A DNA stretch of 64,000 nt from Mycolicibacterium phlei (GTDB taxonomy: Bacteria; Actinomycetota; Actinomycetes; Mycobacteriales; Mycobacteriaceae): positions 1,736,001 to 1,800,000 of the forward strand of contig NZ_CP014475.1 in NCBI RefSeq assembly GCF_001583415.1, read 5' to 3'. The notes under the pieces were generated by a model. The model had not been told where the DNA came from. It was given only the letters and a program-made list of their open reading frames with translations, and did no database searches. Each line of letters opens with the position of its first letter. Position 1 is the stretch's first letter. The position numbers and the translations under genes were made by a program. Below are positions 7,173 to 15,811 of the stretch, in pieces.

Positions 7173-7780
7173 CGGGGTTTACACGGATCCTGGTGGCCGG
7201 TCAGTCCCTGCGCGATGATCTGGCGCTGCCCGTGCTCGAAGCCGAGCACGGCGATCGAGGCGGGTGCCATCGCGAACCGGATGCCGCTGGGGGCCGGCAT
7301 CTCCACCCAGCGTGCGATCACCGATCGCGAGAAGTGCGCGTGTCCGACGAACACGACGTCGCGGGACTGCATATGCGTCAGCGCCAGCTCGACGGCGCGG
7401 TCGGCGCGGGCGGTCACGTCGGCGACGCTCTCGCCGCCGGGGGCGCCGTGGGTCCAGATTAACCAGTCCGGCACCGTCTCGCGGATCTGCGGAGTGGTCA
7501 GGCCCTCGTAGTCGCCGTAGTCCCATTCGTGCAGCAGCGGGTTCACCTCGTCGATGCGCAGCCCGGCGAGTTCGGCGGTGTCGATCGCCCTGCGCATCGG
7601 GCTGGACAGCACCAGCGGATCGTCGAGTTCGAGTTCGGTCAGCGCCTCGGCGGCCAGCCCGGCCCGTTCGCGGCCCGTCTCGGTGAGTTCGAGGTCGGTG
7701 CGGCCGGTGTGTCGACCGCTGCGCGACCACTCCGTCTCTCCGTGACGGAGCAGGATCAGGCGGTGCTGCAGAAGTGCCAC
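7169..7780 (-). CDS. Histidine phosphatase family protein (Gpm2-like)
   Basis: A 203-residue phosphatase of the phosphoglycerate-mutase superfamily. The phosphohistidine site is LLRHGETEWS near residue 10; SSPMRRAIDTAELAG and the second catalytic His in VFVGHAHFSR complete the active site, and EWDYGDYEG is typical. The M. tuberculosis orthologue Rv3214 was named gpm2 but is an acid phosphatase, so a mutase role is unlikely. The start GTG 7780 (VALLQHRL) was chosen from alignment with that protein; the frame stays open far upstream across the divergent parA-like gene. It is the first gene of the operon with entC and GNAT. Confidence 0.88.
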   Translation of the reverse strand: MALLQHRLILLRHGETEWSRSGRHTGRTDLELTETGRERAGLAAEALTELELDDPLVLSSPMRRAIDTAELAGLRIDEVNPLLHEWDYGDYEGLTTPQIRETVPDWLIWTHGAPGGESVADVTARADRAVELALTHMQSRDVVFVGHAHFSRSVIARWVEMPAPSGIRFAMAPASIAVLGFEHGQRQIIAQGLTGHQDPCKPR

Positions 7781-7831
7781 GCCGACTGATTCTGCCGCAC
7801 GGTCGGCAGCGGTGCGGCGGCCCATGTAACG

Positions 7832-8665
7832 ATGAACAACGTGACTCGGGTACTTGCGGTCGCCAACCAAAAGGGTGGGGTAGCCAAGACGACGACGGTG
7901 GCGTCGTTGGGCGCGGCCTTGCAGGAGGCCGGGCAACGGGTCCTGTTGGTGGACCTGGACCCGCAGGGGTCGCTGACGTTCTCGCTGGGCCACGATCCGG
8001 ACAAGCTGCCGGTGTCGGTGCACGAGGTGCTGCTCGGTGAGGTGGAACCCGACGTCGCGCTGCTCGACACCCCGGAGGGCATGGCGCTGTTGCCCGCCAA
8101 CATCGATCTGGCGGGCGCGGAGGCGATGCTGCTGATGCGAGCGGGACGCGAGTACGCGCTCAAGCGGGCGCTGGCCAAGATCACCGGAGCCGCGGAGTCG
8201 GGGACAGACGGTGCAGACCGCTACGACGTGGTGATCATCGACTGCCCGCCGTCGCTGGGCGTGCTGACCCTCAACGGGCTCACCGCCGCCGCCGAGGTGA
8301 TCGTGCCGCTGCAGTGTGAGACGTTGGCGCACCGCGGCGTCGGACAGTTCCTGCGCACCATCGCCGACGTGCAGGCGATCACCAACCCCGATCTCAAACT
8401 GCTGGGCGCGCTGCCGACGCTGTACGACTCGCGCACCACACACAGCCGCGACGTGGTGTTCGACGTCGCCGACCGCTACGACCTTCCGGTGCTGGCCCCG
8501 CCGATTCCGCGCACGGTGCGCTTCGCCGAGGCCAGCGCGTCGGGGTCGTCGGTGCTGTCCAGTCGCAAGAACAAAGGCGCCGAGGCCTACCGGGAACTCG
8601 CCAAGGCGCTGCTCAAGCACTGGAAGACCGGCAAACCGATGCCGACCTTCACGCCGGAGTTCTAG
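7832..8665 (+). CDS. ParA/Soj-family ATPase
   Basis: A 277-residue deviant Walker-A ATPase with ANQKGGVAKTTTVASLG near residue 10, LVDLDPQGSLTFSLG (A') and VVIIDCPPSLGVLTLNG (Walker B). It is close to Rv3213c. No parB or parS partner is adjacent, so it is not a classical partition locus; a role in chromosome or septum positioning is inferred. An insertion of about 12 residues (AAESGTDGADRYD region) distinguishes it from the M. tuberculosis protein. TAACGAT at 7827-7833 could be a -10 that places the transcription start at GTG 7841, giving a protein three residues shorter. A 26-bp triplication starts at its stop codon. Confidence 0.9.
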   Translation: MNNVTRVLAVANQKGGVAKTTTVASLGAALQEAGQRVLLVDLDPQGSLTFSLGHDPDKLPVSVHEVLLGEVEPDVALLDTPEGMALLPANIDLAGAEAMLLMRAGREYALKRALAKITGAAESGTDGADRYDVVIIDCPPSLGVLTLNGLTAAAEVIVPLQCETLAHRGVGQFLRTIADVQAITNPDLKLLGALPTLYDSRTTHSRDVVFDVADRYDLPVLAPPIPRTVRFAEASASGSSVLSSRKNKGAEAYRELAKALLKHWKTGKPMPTFTPEF

Positions 8666-8742
8666 CCCCTGCCAAATTGGCGGCTCAGCCGCCCCTGCCA
8701 AATTGGCGGCTCAGCCGCCCCTGCCAAATTGGCGGCTCAGCC
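8665..8742. repeat. 26-bp tandem repeat, three copies, between convergent gene ends
   Basis: Identical units at 8665-8690, 8691-8716 and 8717-8742 fill the gap between the stop of the ParA-like gene and the stop of the convergent beta-propeller gene. The third unit encodes the C-terminal stop of the minus-strand gene (GGCGGCTGAGCC). Each unit contains two palindromes, GCCAAATTGGC and GGCGGCTnAGCCGCC, so the array can form repeated hairpins and could act as a terminator for both genes. Confidence 0.96.
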
Positions 8743-9951
8743 GCCGAGCGCCACCAGTTCGTCCCCGCGCTGCTCCAGCAGCACCGACCCCGCGACGCCG
8801 GGGACGACGGGGCCGTCGACGGCCGGGCGGGCCAGCGGAATGTGGCGCTCACCCTTGCCGGTGTCCGGATCGAACACGTCGTAGCCGTGGGTCACCGGGA
8901 CCAGCAGCTTGCCCGCCATCACCACGCCCGGGCCGACCGGGACGTTCGGGCCCGCCGGGGCGACCGTGTACAGGTACCGTAATCCGTTGGCGGAGAACAC
9001 CATCAGGCTGTCACCGGTCCACCAGGTGACCAGATCGCCGGTGCGGGTGGCCACCGCGCGCGGGGACACCGGCCGGGCGACCGCGGTGCTGGCGGTGGTC
9101 GAACCGGTGTCGTCGACGATGTTGACCGCCGGGGTGGGGGTGGGGACGTAGACGGCGGTGGTGGTGTCGACGACGGCGATCACGCGGGCGTCGGAGTCGG
9201 CCGCCACCTCGGGCTGCGGCACGTACTTCAGCTCGGGCTCGTCCTCGTCGTCGGCGGGCCGCAGGATCGTCAGCCGCAGATCGGTTTCGCCGGGGCACGC
9301 CTCGAGCACCGACACCGCGCTGGAGCTGCCCTGTGCCGAGACGAACCGGCACAGCGGGGTCGCCGGGGTGCCCGGCTTGATCGGCGCGTCCAGCGCGCCG
9401 TAGCTGAGCATGCGCACCATGTCGGAGCGCCACAGCTCGAGGCGGTTCTCGCCGGCGGAGAGCACCGCGGTGCCGTCGGAGCTCAGCGTCACCTGTTTGT
9501 CGGAATACGACGTGCGCGCCGAACCCCTCATCCCGGTCTTGCCGTCGATGGTGCTGACCTGCCCGCAGCCGCGCACGTCGGGGTAGACGGCCACCGCGTA
9601 CTGGTACACGTAGGTGACCCCGCACAGGTCGCGATCGCGGGCGTAGGTCCAGCGGGTCTCCCCGCTCGCCGGGTCGCGGCCCTCGACCGTGCGACCGTCG
9701 CCGGTCACCACGGCCCCGCCGGCGACCACCGGCGCGGTGGTATTCGGGCTCGGCGCGGCCCACACCTGCCGCAGGGTGTCGGGCACCTCCTTGGCCGAGA
9801 CCAGGTCCGGCAGCGGTTCGGCGGCCGGCCTGCTGATCGTGGCCCGCGCATCGCTGGTCCACCAGACCAGCAGCGCGGTCAGCGCCACGACCACCGCAAT
9901 CGCCACGGCCACCAGCACATCGGTCCTGGTGCGGCGTTCGGGTCTGACCAT
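8737..9951 (-). CDS. Membrane-anchored beta-propeller protein (Rv3212-like)
   Basis: A 404-residue protein with a short cytoplasmic N-terminus, one membrane helix (about residues 12-32, VLVAVAIAVVVALTALLVWW) and a large extracytoplasmic domain with PQQ/WD-like blade repeats, such as VEGRDPASGETRWTYARD and VSTIDGKTGM. No catalytic motif is visible. It corresponds to M. tuberculosis Rv3212, which sits in the same convergent arrangement with the ParA-like gene; I recall reports linking that pair to DnaA but cannot verify this. The C-terminus ALGG and the stop lie in the 26-bp repeat. rhlE lies 19 nt upstream in the same direction. Confidence 0.85.
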   Translation of the reverse strand: MVRPERRTRTDVLVAVAIAVVVALTALLVWWTSDARATISRPAAEPLPDLVSAKEVPDTLRQVWAAPSPNTTAPVVAGGAVVTGDGRTVEGRDPASGETRWTYARDRDLCGVTYVYQYAVAVYPDVRGCGQVSTIDGKTGMRGSARTSYSDKQVTLSSDGTAVLSAGENRLELWRSDMVRMLSYGALDAPIKPGTPATPLCRFVSAQGSSSAVSVLEACPGETDLRLTILRPADDEDEPELKYVPQPEVAADSDARVIAVVDTTTAVYVPTPTPAVNIVDDTGSTTASTAVARPVSPRAVATRTGDLVTWWTGDSLMVFSANGLRYLYTVAPAGPNVPVGPGVVMAGKLLVPVTHGYDVFDPDTGKGERHIPLARPAVDGPVVPGVAGSVLLEQRGDELVALGG

Positions 9952-9970
9952 CCGGTGGCCGGGCTCCCGA

Positions 9971-11491
9971 CTAGCTGGTGCCGGCCTGAGCGCTGGCCGG
10001 TGTGGTGGCTGCCTGCGTGCCGGCCTGCGCGGACTTGCGCGGGCGGCGGCGACGGCGCCGCTTGGCCGGTGCCGGGGCGTCCTCGCCGGAGTTCTCCGGA
10101 CCCGCCTCGCCGGCGGGCGCAGGCTGCTCGGTCTGCTCGGCCGCCGTCTCGGGGTGGCCGGTGATCGGCTTGCCGCGCAGGGTGCGACGCCGGGTACGGG
10201 TGCGGGTGCGGGCGGGCCTCTCCCGCTCGCGGTCGGTGGTCTCTCGCTTGGCGTCCGGGCGGAACGGCCGTCCGACCGTGCCCTTGGCGTCGGCCGGGAT
10301 CTTGAGCTCCTCGTAGAGGTGCGGCGAGCTGGAGTACGTCTCCGGCGGATCCGGGCAGCCCAGGTCCAGCGCCTTGTCGATCATCTCCCAGCGGGGCAGC
10401 TCGTCCCAGTCCACCAGGGTCACCGCGACGCCGGTCTTGCCGGCGCGCCCGGTGCGGCCGATGCGGTGCACGTAGGCCTGCTCGTCCTCGGGGATCTGGT
10501 AGTTGATGACGTGGGTGACGTCGTCGATGTCGATACCGCGGGCGGCGACGTCGGTGGCGACCAGCACGTCGATCTCGCCGGTGCGGAACGCCTTGAGCGC
10601 CTTCTCCCGCGCGCCCTGGCCGAGATCGCCGTGCACGGCGCCGACCTTGAAGCCGCGCTCGGCCAGCTCGTCGGCGACCTTCTGCGCGGTGCGCTTGGTG
10701 CGGGTGAAGATCATCGTCGCGCCCCGGCCCTCGGCCTGCAGGATGCGGCTGATCATCTCGACCTTGTCCAGCGCGTGCGCCCGGTAGACGAACTGCTCGG
10801 TGGTGTCGTGGGTGGCCGCCGAGTGCGGGGCCTCGGCCCGGATGTGCGTCGGCTGGTTCATGAAGGTGCGGGCCAGCGTGATGATCGGGTCCGGCATCGT
10901 CGCCGAGAACAGCATCGACTGCCGGTCGTCGGGGATCTGGCGCAGCACGCGCTCGATGTCGGGCAGGAACCCGAGGTCGAGCATCTCGTCGGCCTCGTCG
11001 AGCACCAGCACCGACAGCCCGCCGAGCTTCAGGTGGCCCTGCTGGGCCAGGTCGAGCACGCGGCCGGGGGTGCCGACGACGACGTCGACGCCCTTCTTGA
11101 GCGCCTCGATCTGCGCCTCGTAGGGCCGGCCGCCGTAGATCGCCGTGACCGACAGCTTGCGGTCGCCGACGGTGAGGTACTTGGCGGCGCCGGCGAGGTC
11201 GCCGTAGACCTGCAGGCACAGCTCGCGGGTGGGTACCAGCACCAGGGCGCGCGGCACCCCGGTCAGCGGGCGGGTGTCGTCGGAGGTGATGCGCTGCAGT
11301 AGCGGCACACCGAATGCCAGGGTCTTGCCCATCCCGGTGCGGGCCTGACCGATCAGATCGTCACCGGCGAGCGCCAGCGGCATGGTCAGTTCCTGGATGG
11401 CAAATGGATGCGTCTTGCCGTCTTCGGCAAGTGCCCGCACGATTTCGTCGCGGACTCCAAGTTCAGCAAATGTGGGGTTGAGATGCGTCAT
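9971..11491 (-). CDS. rhlE: DEAD-box RNA helicase RhlE
   Basis: A 506-residue ATP-dependent RNA helicase. All core motifs are present in order: Q motif FAIQELTMPLAL, Walker A ARTGMGKT, PTRELC, TPGRVLD, DEAD in VLDEADEMLDLGF, SATMP, VATDVAARGIDI and HRIGRTGRAGK. The last about 100 residues are low-complexity and basic (KRRRRRRPRK, RTRTRTRRR), a likely RNA-binding tail. Role: RNA remodelling, ribosome assembly or mRNA decay. The gene has a long upstream gap (11492-11735) with a TACAAT -10 far from the start, implying a 5' leader near 165 nt. Corresponds to Rv3211. Confidence 0.95.
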   Translation of the reverse strand: MTHLNPTFAELGVRDEIVRALAEDGKTHPFAIQELTMPLALAGDDLIGQARTGMGKTLAFGVPLLQRITSDDTRPLTGVPRALVLVPTRELCLQVYGDLAGAAKYLTVGDRKLSVTAIYGGRPYEAQIEALKKGVDVVVGTPGRVLDLAQQGHLKLGGLSVLVLDEADEMLDLGFLPDIERVLRQIPDDRQSMLFSATMPDPIITLARTFMNQPTHIRAEAPHSAATHDTTEQFVYRAHALDKVEMISRILQAEGRGATMIFTRTKRTAQKVADELAERGFKVGAVHGDLGQGAREKALKAFRTGEIDVLVATDVAARGIDIDDVTHVINYQIPEDEQAYVHRIGRTGRAGKTGVAVTLVDWDELPRWEMIDKALDLGCPDPPETYSSSPHLYEELKIPADAKGTVGRPFRPDAKRETTDRERERPARTRTRTRRRTLRGKPITGHPETAAEQTEQPAPAGEAGPENSGEDAPAPAKRRRRRRPRKSAQAGTQAATTPASAQAGTS

Positions 11492-11662
11492 ACGCGAAAA
11501 CGAGGCCTTTCAATCGTCAATCCTCATGGCTTCCACGCGCGCACGAGTTCAACGATATTGATGGCCTGTGACGACCAAAGCCCTGCGCTGAGGTAGGCGG
11601 GCCGACTGCGTGCACGCACATTTCTTCAGGTGACGACCTGTGATATGCCGCTACCTGTACAC

Positions 11663-11668
11663 ATTGTA
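11663..11668 (-). promoter_or_regulatory. Probable -10 of rhlE with a long leader
   Basis: Minus-strand TACAAT lies about 172 nt before the rhlE ATG. The leader between it and the gene has no credible small ORF or strong hairpin that I can identify. Confidence 0.45.
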
Positions 11669-11722
11669 GCTGGTCCGCCCGCAGGCACGGTTCGTGCCGC
11701 GAGGGGCACGCCGTTCGGCGTT

Positions 11723-11728
11723 TAAAGT
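11723..11728 (+). promoter_or_regulatory. -10 element of a leaderless transcript (ferritin-like gene)
   Basis: TAAAGT is followed by 7 nt and the ATG at 11736; there is no ribosome binding site, which agrees with leaderless initiation. Confidence 0.45.
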
Positions 11729-11735
11729 TGGGCGC

Positions 11736-12431
11736 ATGAACACGACGCCGCCTGCACCCGAGGAGACCGATCTGGCGACGTCAGGAGTCTCGGCCGGCCA
11801 TCCCGGTGTCAACGAGCTGTTCGCCCTGCTCGCCTACGGCGAGGTGGCGGCGTTCTACCGGCTCACCGAGGAGGCGCGGATGGCGCCGAACCTGCGTGGT
11901 CGCATCAACATGGCCGCGATGGCGGCCGCCGAGATGCAGCACTACGAAGTGCTGCGCGACGCGCTGGAGCGGCGCGGCGTCGACGTCGTGCCCGCGATGA
12001 CGAAGTACGCGCCGGTGCTGGAGAACTACCACCGGCTGACCACCCCGAGCACCTGGCTGGAGGCGCTGGTCAAGACGTACATCGGGGACGCGCTGGCCGC
12101 CGACTTCTACCTGGAGATCGCCGGTGCGCTGCCCGACGAGGTGGCCGACGTGGTGCGGCTGGTGCTGTCCGAGACCGGTCACTCGCAGTTCGTCGTCGCC
12201 GAGGTGCAGGCGGCGGTGAGCGCCAGCGACAAGCAGCGTCACCGGCTGGCGCTGTGGTCGCGGCGACTGCTGGGCGAGGCGATCACCCAGGCCCAGTACG
12301 TGCTGGCCGACCATGACGAGCTCGTCGACCTGGTGCTGGCCAGCGGCGAGGGGCTGACGCAGATGACCGAGTTCTTCGATCGTCTGCAGCGCACCCACGC
12401 CGCCCGGATGCACGAACTGGGCCTGGCCTGA
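11736..12431 (+). CDS. Ferritin-like-fold protein (Rv3210c-like)
   Basis: A 231-residue all-helical protein. Possible di-iron ligands are spaced as in ferritin-like oxygenases: Glu36 (AYGEVAAFYRL), Glu66 and His69 (AAAEMQHYE), acidic residues near 118-127 (GDALAADFYLE) and Glu146 with His149 (LSETGHSQF). This arrangement recalls MiaE-type hydroxylases, but the substrate is unknown and I do not claim that function. ATG 11736 was chosen over upstream in-frame starts because alignment with Rv3210c begins here and a -10 lies 7 nt before it. It is convergent with the MmpS-like gene, with a gap of 24 nt. Confidence 0.82.
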   Translation: MNTTPPAPEETDLATSGVSAGHPGVNELFALLAYGEVAAFYRLTEEARMAPNLRGRINMAAMAAAEMQHYEVLRDALERRGVDVVPAMTKYAPVLENYHRLTTPSTWLEALVKTYIGDALAADFYLEIAGALPDEVADVVRLVLSETGHSQFVVAEVQAAVSASDKQRHRLALWSRRLLGEAITQAQYVLADHDELVDLVLASGEGLTQMTEFFDRLQRTHAARMHELGLA

Positions 12432-12455
12432 GCCGCTGGCGCGGGCCGGCGGCGG

Positions 12456-13304
12456 TTACCGCGTGCAGGTCGCGATGATCGCGTTGTTGTTCTGAGCGAC
12501 GATCTCGTTGCCCGCGGCGTCGGTGATGCTGCAGTTCAACGCGGACGCGACGCTGGTCGCGGTCACCGACTTCAGTTCCACCCCGGGCTCGAGCACGACG
12601 GTCTTCGACCACGGCAGCGCGACGTTGACGTCGGTCTGCAGGGCGCCGCGGCCGTCGGTGTAGACGATCGTGACCAGGTCGACGAGCGGGCGGGCGCCGG
12701 TCACCCGGTAGGTGATCGTGCGCGGATCGGCCGCCGGCGGCTCCGGGGCGGCCGCGACCGGGGCCGGGGGAGCGGACTCGACGGCGGGCGGGGCGGGCTC
12801 GGTCGGCGCCTCGGCGGACGGGGTCACGGTGGTCACGGTCTCCGGCGGCAGCGACGGCGCGCCGGGGGCGGGGGCCGCCGCCGACGGGCGCGCGCTGGTG
12901 GTGGCGGGCGCTGAGGTGGTCGGCTCGGTGTCGCCGGTCGCCGACACCTCCCCGCTGTCGCCGCCGCCCAGGACGATGCCCGTCGTCCCGATCGCGATGA
13001 ACAAGATCACCCCGGCGATGCCGGCGACCCACATCCAGCGGCGGTCGGTCTTCTGCTCCTCGTACTTCTGCAGGTACTCGTCGAAGTCCTCGGGCTCCTG
13101 CAGGCCGGGGTACTCGGGCTGGGTCTCGTATCCACCGGGCTCGTGGCCCCGGTAGCCGTTCTGGTAGCCGTCCTGATTGCTGTAGCCGGCCTCGTATCCG
13201 GGCTCCTCGGGGTACGAGCGGATCCGCTCGGTCGGGCTCAGCGAATACGGTGAAGTGGCGGTATAAGTCCTGTTCATCGGCTTTTTCCCAGTCATCTCGA
13301 GCAT
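12456..13304 (-). CDS. MmpS-like membrane-anchored protein with Pro/Thr-rich linker (Rv3209-like)
   Basis: A 282-residue protein. The N-terminus is cytoplasmic and Tyr/Gly/Glu-rich (about 1-85), followed by one membrane helix (about 90-112, MWVAGIAGVILFIAIGTTGIV), a Pro/Ala/Thr-rich extracytoplasmic linker (about 118-195) and a C-terminal domain resembling MmpS (ITYRVTGARPLVDLVTIVYT and NVALPWSKTVVLEPG). No mmpL transporter is adjacent, so it is an orphan MmpS-type accessory protein. In-frame ATGs at 13295 and 13277 are alternative starts; none has an obvious ribosome binding site. Confidence 0.82.
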   Translation of the reverse strand: MLEMTGKKPMNRTYTATSPYSLSPTERIRSYPEEPGYEAGYSNQDGYQNGYRGHEPGGYETQPEYPGLQEPEDFDEYLQKYEEQKTDRRWMWVAGIAGVILFIAIGTTGIVLGGGDSGEVSATGDTEPTTSAPATTSARPSAAAPAPGAPSLPPETVTTVTPSAEAPTEPAPPAVESAPPAPVAAAPEPPAADPRTITYRVTGARPLVDLVTIVYTDGRGALQTDVNVALPWSKTVVLEPGVELKSVTATSVASALNCSITDAAGNEIVAQNNNAIIATCTR

Positions 13305-13514
13305 TGGCGCGCCTGATGCTATCGGGGCTGGAGCGACAGGTGAGGTTCAGCGACCCGTGTGTCGATAACGGTCGGGACTCGGTTCGGTCGACCGGCCGTG
13401 ATGCACGGCTTCGCTGCCCGCGAACTCACCGGCCCGGCGCGGCGTGAGCACCGTCCACTAGCCTTGCCTCAAGCTCAACAGTGCTTACGAGGATGCGTAC
13501 GGAAAGGACCAGGC

Positions 13515-13757
13515 GTGGAGGTCAAGATCGGTGTCACGGACAGCCCGCGCGAGCTGAGCTTCAACAGCGCGCAGACACCCAGTGAGGTCGAGCAGCTCAT
13601 CACCGATGCGCTCGCCAAGAACGACGGTGTGTTGTCCCTGACCGATGAGAAGGGCCGGCGGTTCCTGGTGCAGACGTCGAAGATCGCCTACGTCGAGATC
13701 GGCCCGTCGGACGTGCGCCGGGTCGGCTTCGGGGTGGGCGTCGGCGCGACCGGCTGA
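13515..13757 (+). CDS. DUF3107 family protein (TB9.4-like)
   Basis: An 80-residue cytoplasmic protein, MEVKIGVTDSPRELSFNSAQ at its start, matching M. tuberculosis Rv3208A (TB9.4) and the actinobacterial DUF3107 family. No catalytic motif is visible and the function is unknown. GTG 13515 has AAAGGA at 13503-13508 and fits the family start. A TAGCCT at 13459-13464 may be the -10. It converges on the TetR gene with a 7-nt gap. Confidence 0.9.
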   Translation: MEVKIGVTDSPRELSFNSAQTPSEVEQLITDALAKNDGVLSLTDEKGRRFLVQTSKIAYVEIGPSDVRRVGFGVGVGATG

Positions 13758-13764
13758 CGCCGGA

Positions 13765-14461
<697 letters not shown>

Positions 14462-14565
14462 TACTACCGTTGCCAATGCGCGCACGTCAGGCACACCTGG
14501 GAGCATCTGGAGCGGCCGTGGCGCGCCGAGACTACGACGGCCCGTCGTTGTGTCATCCTGTTGCG

Positions 14566-15639
14566 GTGACCTACGACTCCCGCGCGCGGGGCGGCGAGAT
14601 GGGTCCAGACGGCCGCGCATCACCGGCGGGCGCGACCCGGCTGCCCGTATTGCGCGACCAGTGGCGCGAACCGCTTCGCGCGCAGCGCGACCCGCTCGCG
14701 GCCGACTCCGGGCGGGTCAGGTCCAACCGCGACGAGCACCGCGGCGTCCGCAAGCAGACCTGGCTGGGCCGGTTCATCTCGACCTACGGCTGGCGCGCCT
14801 ACGCGTTGCCGGTGCTGATCGTGGTGACCGTCGTCGTGATCTACCAGACCATCACCGGCACCAGCGCACCCGCGCCCAAGCAGGCCGAGGGGCCGGTGCA
14901 GGGCCCCCCGACGATCGGCGCGGCCGGTACCGCGATCATCGGCGCCCCACCGAAGGGGCTGACCGAGTTCGACGCCAACCTGCCGACCGGCATCCTGCCC
15001 GAGGGCGGTCCGTTCACCGAGGCCGGCGGCAGGAACTGGCGCATCGTCCCGGGCACGACGCCGCAGGTCGGGGAGGGCACCGCCAAGGTGTTCCACTACA
15101 CGATCGAGATCGAGGACGGCATCGACACCGCCCCGTTCGGCGGCGACGACGCCTTCGCCCGGATGGTCAGCGAGACGCTGGCCAACCCGAAGAGCTGGAC
15201 CCACAACCCGCAGTTCGCGTTCGCCCGGGTGGACGAGTCGTCGGGTATCGAGCCGGACTTCCGTGTGTCGTTGACCACACCGATGACCGTGCGGGAGGGC
15301 TGCGGCTACGACATCCCGCTGGAGGCCTCCTGCTACAACCCGTCCTACCTGGACGGCCAGCCCCGGGTGTTCATCAACGAGGCGCGCTGGGTGCGCGGCG
15401 CGGTGCCGTTCCAGGGCGACATCGGGTCCTACCGGCAGTACCTGATCAACCACGAGGTCGGCCACGCCATCGGCTACCAGCGCCACGAACCGTGCGGCGG
15501 CAACGATCAGCTGGCGCCGGTGATGATGCAGCAGACCTTCTCGACCAGCAACAACGACGCCGCCCGGTTCGACCCGCAGTCGGTCAAACCGGACAACTTC
15601 ACCTGCAAACCCAACCCCTGGCCGTACCCCATCGCCTGA
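14566..15639 (+). CDS. DUF3152 protein, putative membrane-anchored zinc protease
   Basis: A 357-residue protein with a hydrophilic N-terminus, one membrane helix (about residues 75-97, YALPVLIVVTVVVIYQTI) and an extracytoplasmic DUF3152 domain. That domain holds HEVGHAIGYQRH (His296, Glu297, His300, then Gly303 and His307) and a downstream PVMMQQT that could be a Met-turn, so it resembles metzincins, except that the third His is one position later than in HExxHxxGxxH. Four cysteines (around 245-255, 310 and 346) may form disulfides outside the membrane. It corresponds to Rv3207c. GTG 14566 is taken by comparison with that protein. Confidence 0.85.
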   Translation: MTYDSRARGGEMGPDGRASPAGATRLPVLRDQWREPLRAQRDPLAADSGRVRSNRDEHRGVRKQTWLGRFISTYGWRAYALPVLIVVTVVVIYQTITGTSAPAPKQAEGPVQGPPTIGAAGTAIIGAPPKGLTEFDANLPTGILPEGGPFTEAGGRNWRIVPGTTPQVGEGTAKVFHYTIEIEDGIDTAPFGGDDAFARMVSETLANPKSWTHNPQFAFARVDESSGIEPDFRVSLTTPMTVREGCGYDIPLEASCYNPSYLDGQPRVFINEARWVRGAVPFQGDIGSYRQYLINHEVGHAIGYQRHEPCGGNDQLAPVMMQQTFSTSNNDAARFDPQSVKPDNFTCKPNPWPYPIA

Positions 15640-15657
15640 GGCGTGCCCCTTTTCTTT

Positions 15658-15716
15658 CGCGAGTGTGCGTGTTTGCACCCGACACGCCGCGAAATCTCGA
15701 CACTTTGCGCACGCTC
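15658..15716. repeat. Dispersed palindromic repeat, copy 1
   Basis: Outer arms GAGTGTGCG and CGCACGCTC enclose a core containing GCACCCGACACGCCG. Related copies occur at 42554-42611 and, inverted, at 63171-63232. It lies between the DUF3152 gene and the moeZ promoter. Confidence 0.7.
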
Positions 15717-15732
15717 ACCGCGCTGACCGGCA

Positions 15733-15760
15733 GGGAAGGGCCGGGGTCTCGTTGCCGTTG
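15733..15760 (+). promoter_or_regulatory. SigH-type promoter of moeZ
   Basis: GGGAAG at 15733-15738 and CGTTG at 15756-15760 are separated by 17 bp, the same spacing as in the sigH promoter. Transcription would begin near 15766, giving a 46-nt leader with AGGAG at 15801 before the GTG start. Confidence 0.6.
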
Positions 15761-15811
15761 AATCCCTTACCTGCTGAGATGATCAGGAGACGTCAAACCA
15801 AGGAGATTTCG

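Noticed and set aside
7832..8665. A chromosomal or plasmid partition locus
   Set aside because: No parB gene or parS-like palindromes are adjacent; the gene is the Rv3213c-type orphan ParA.
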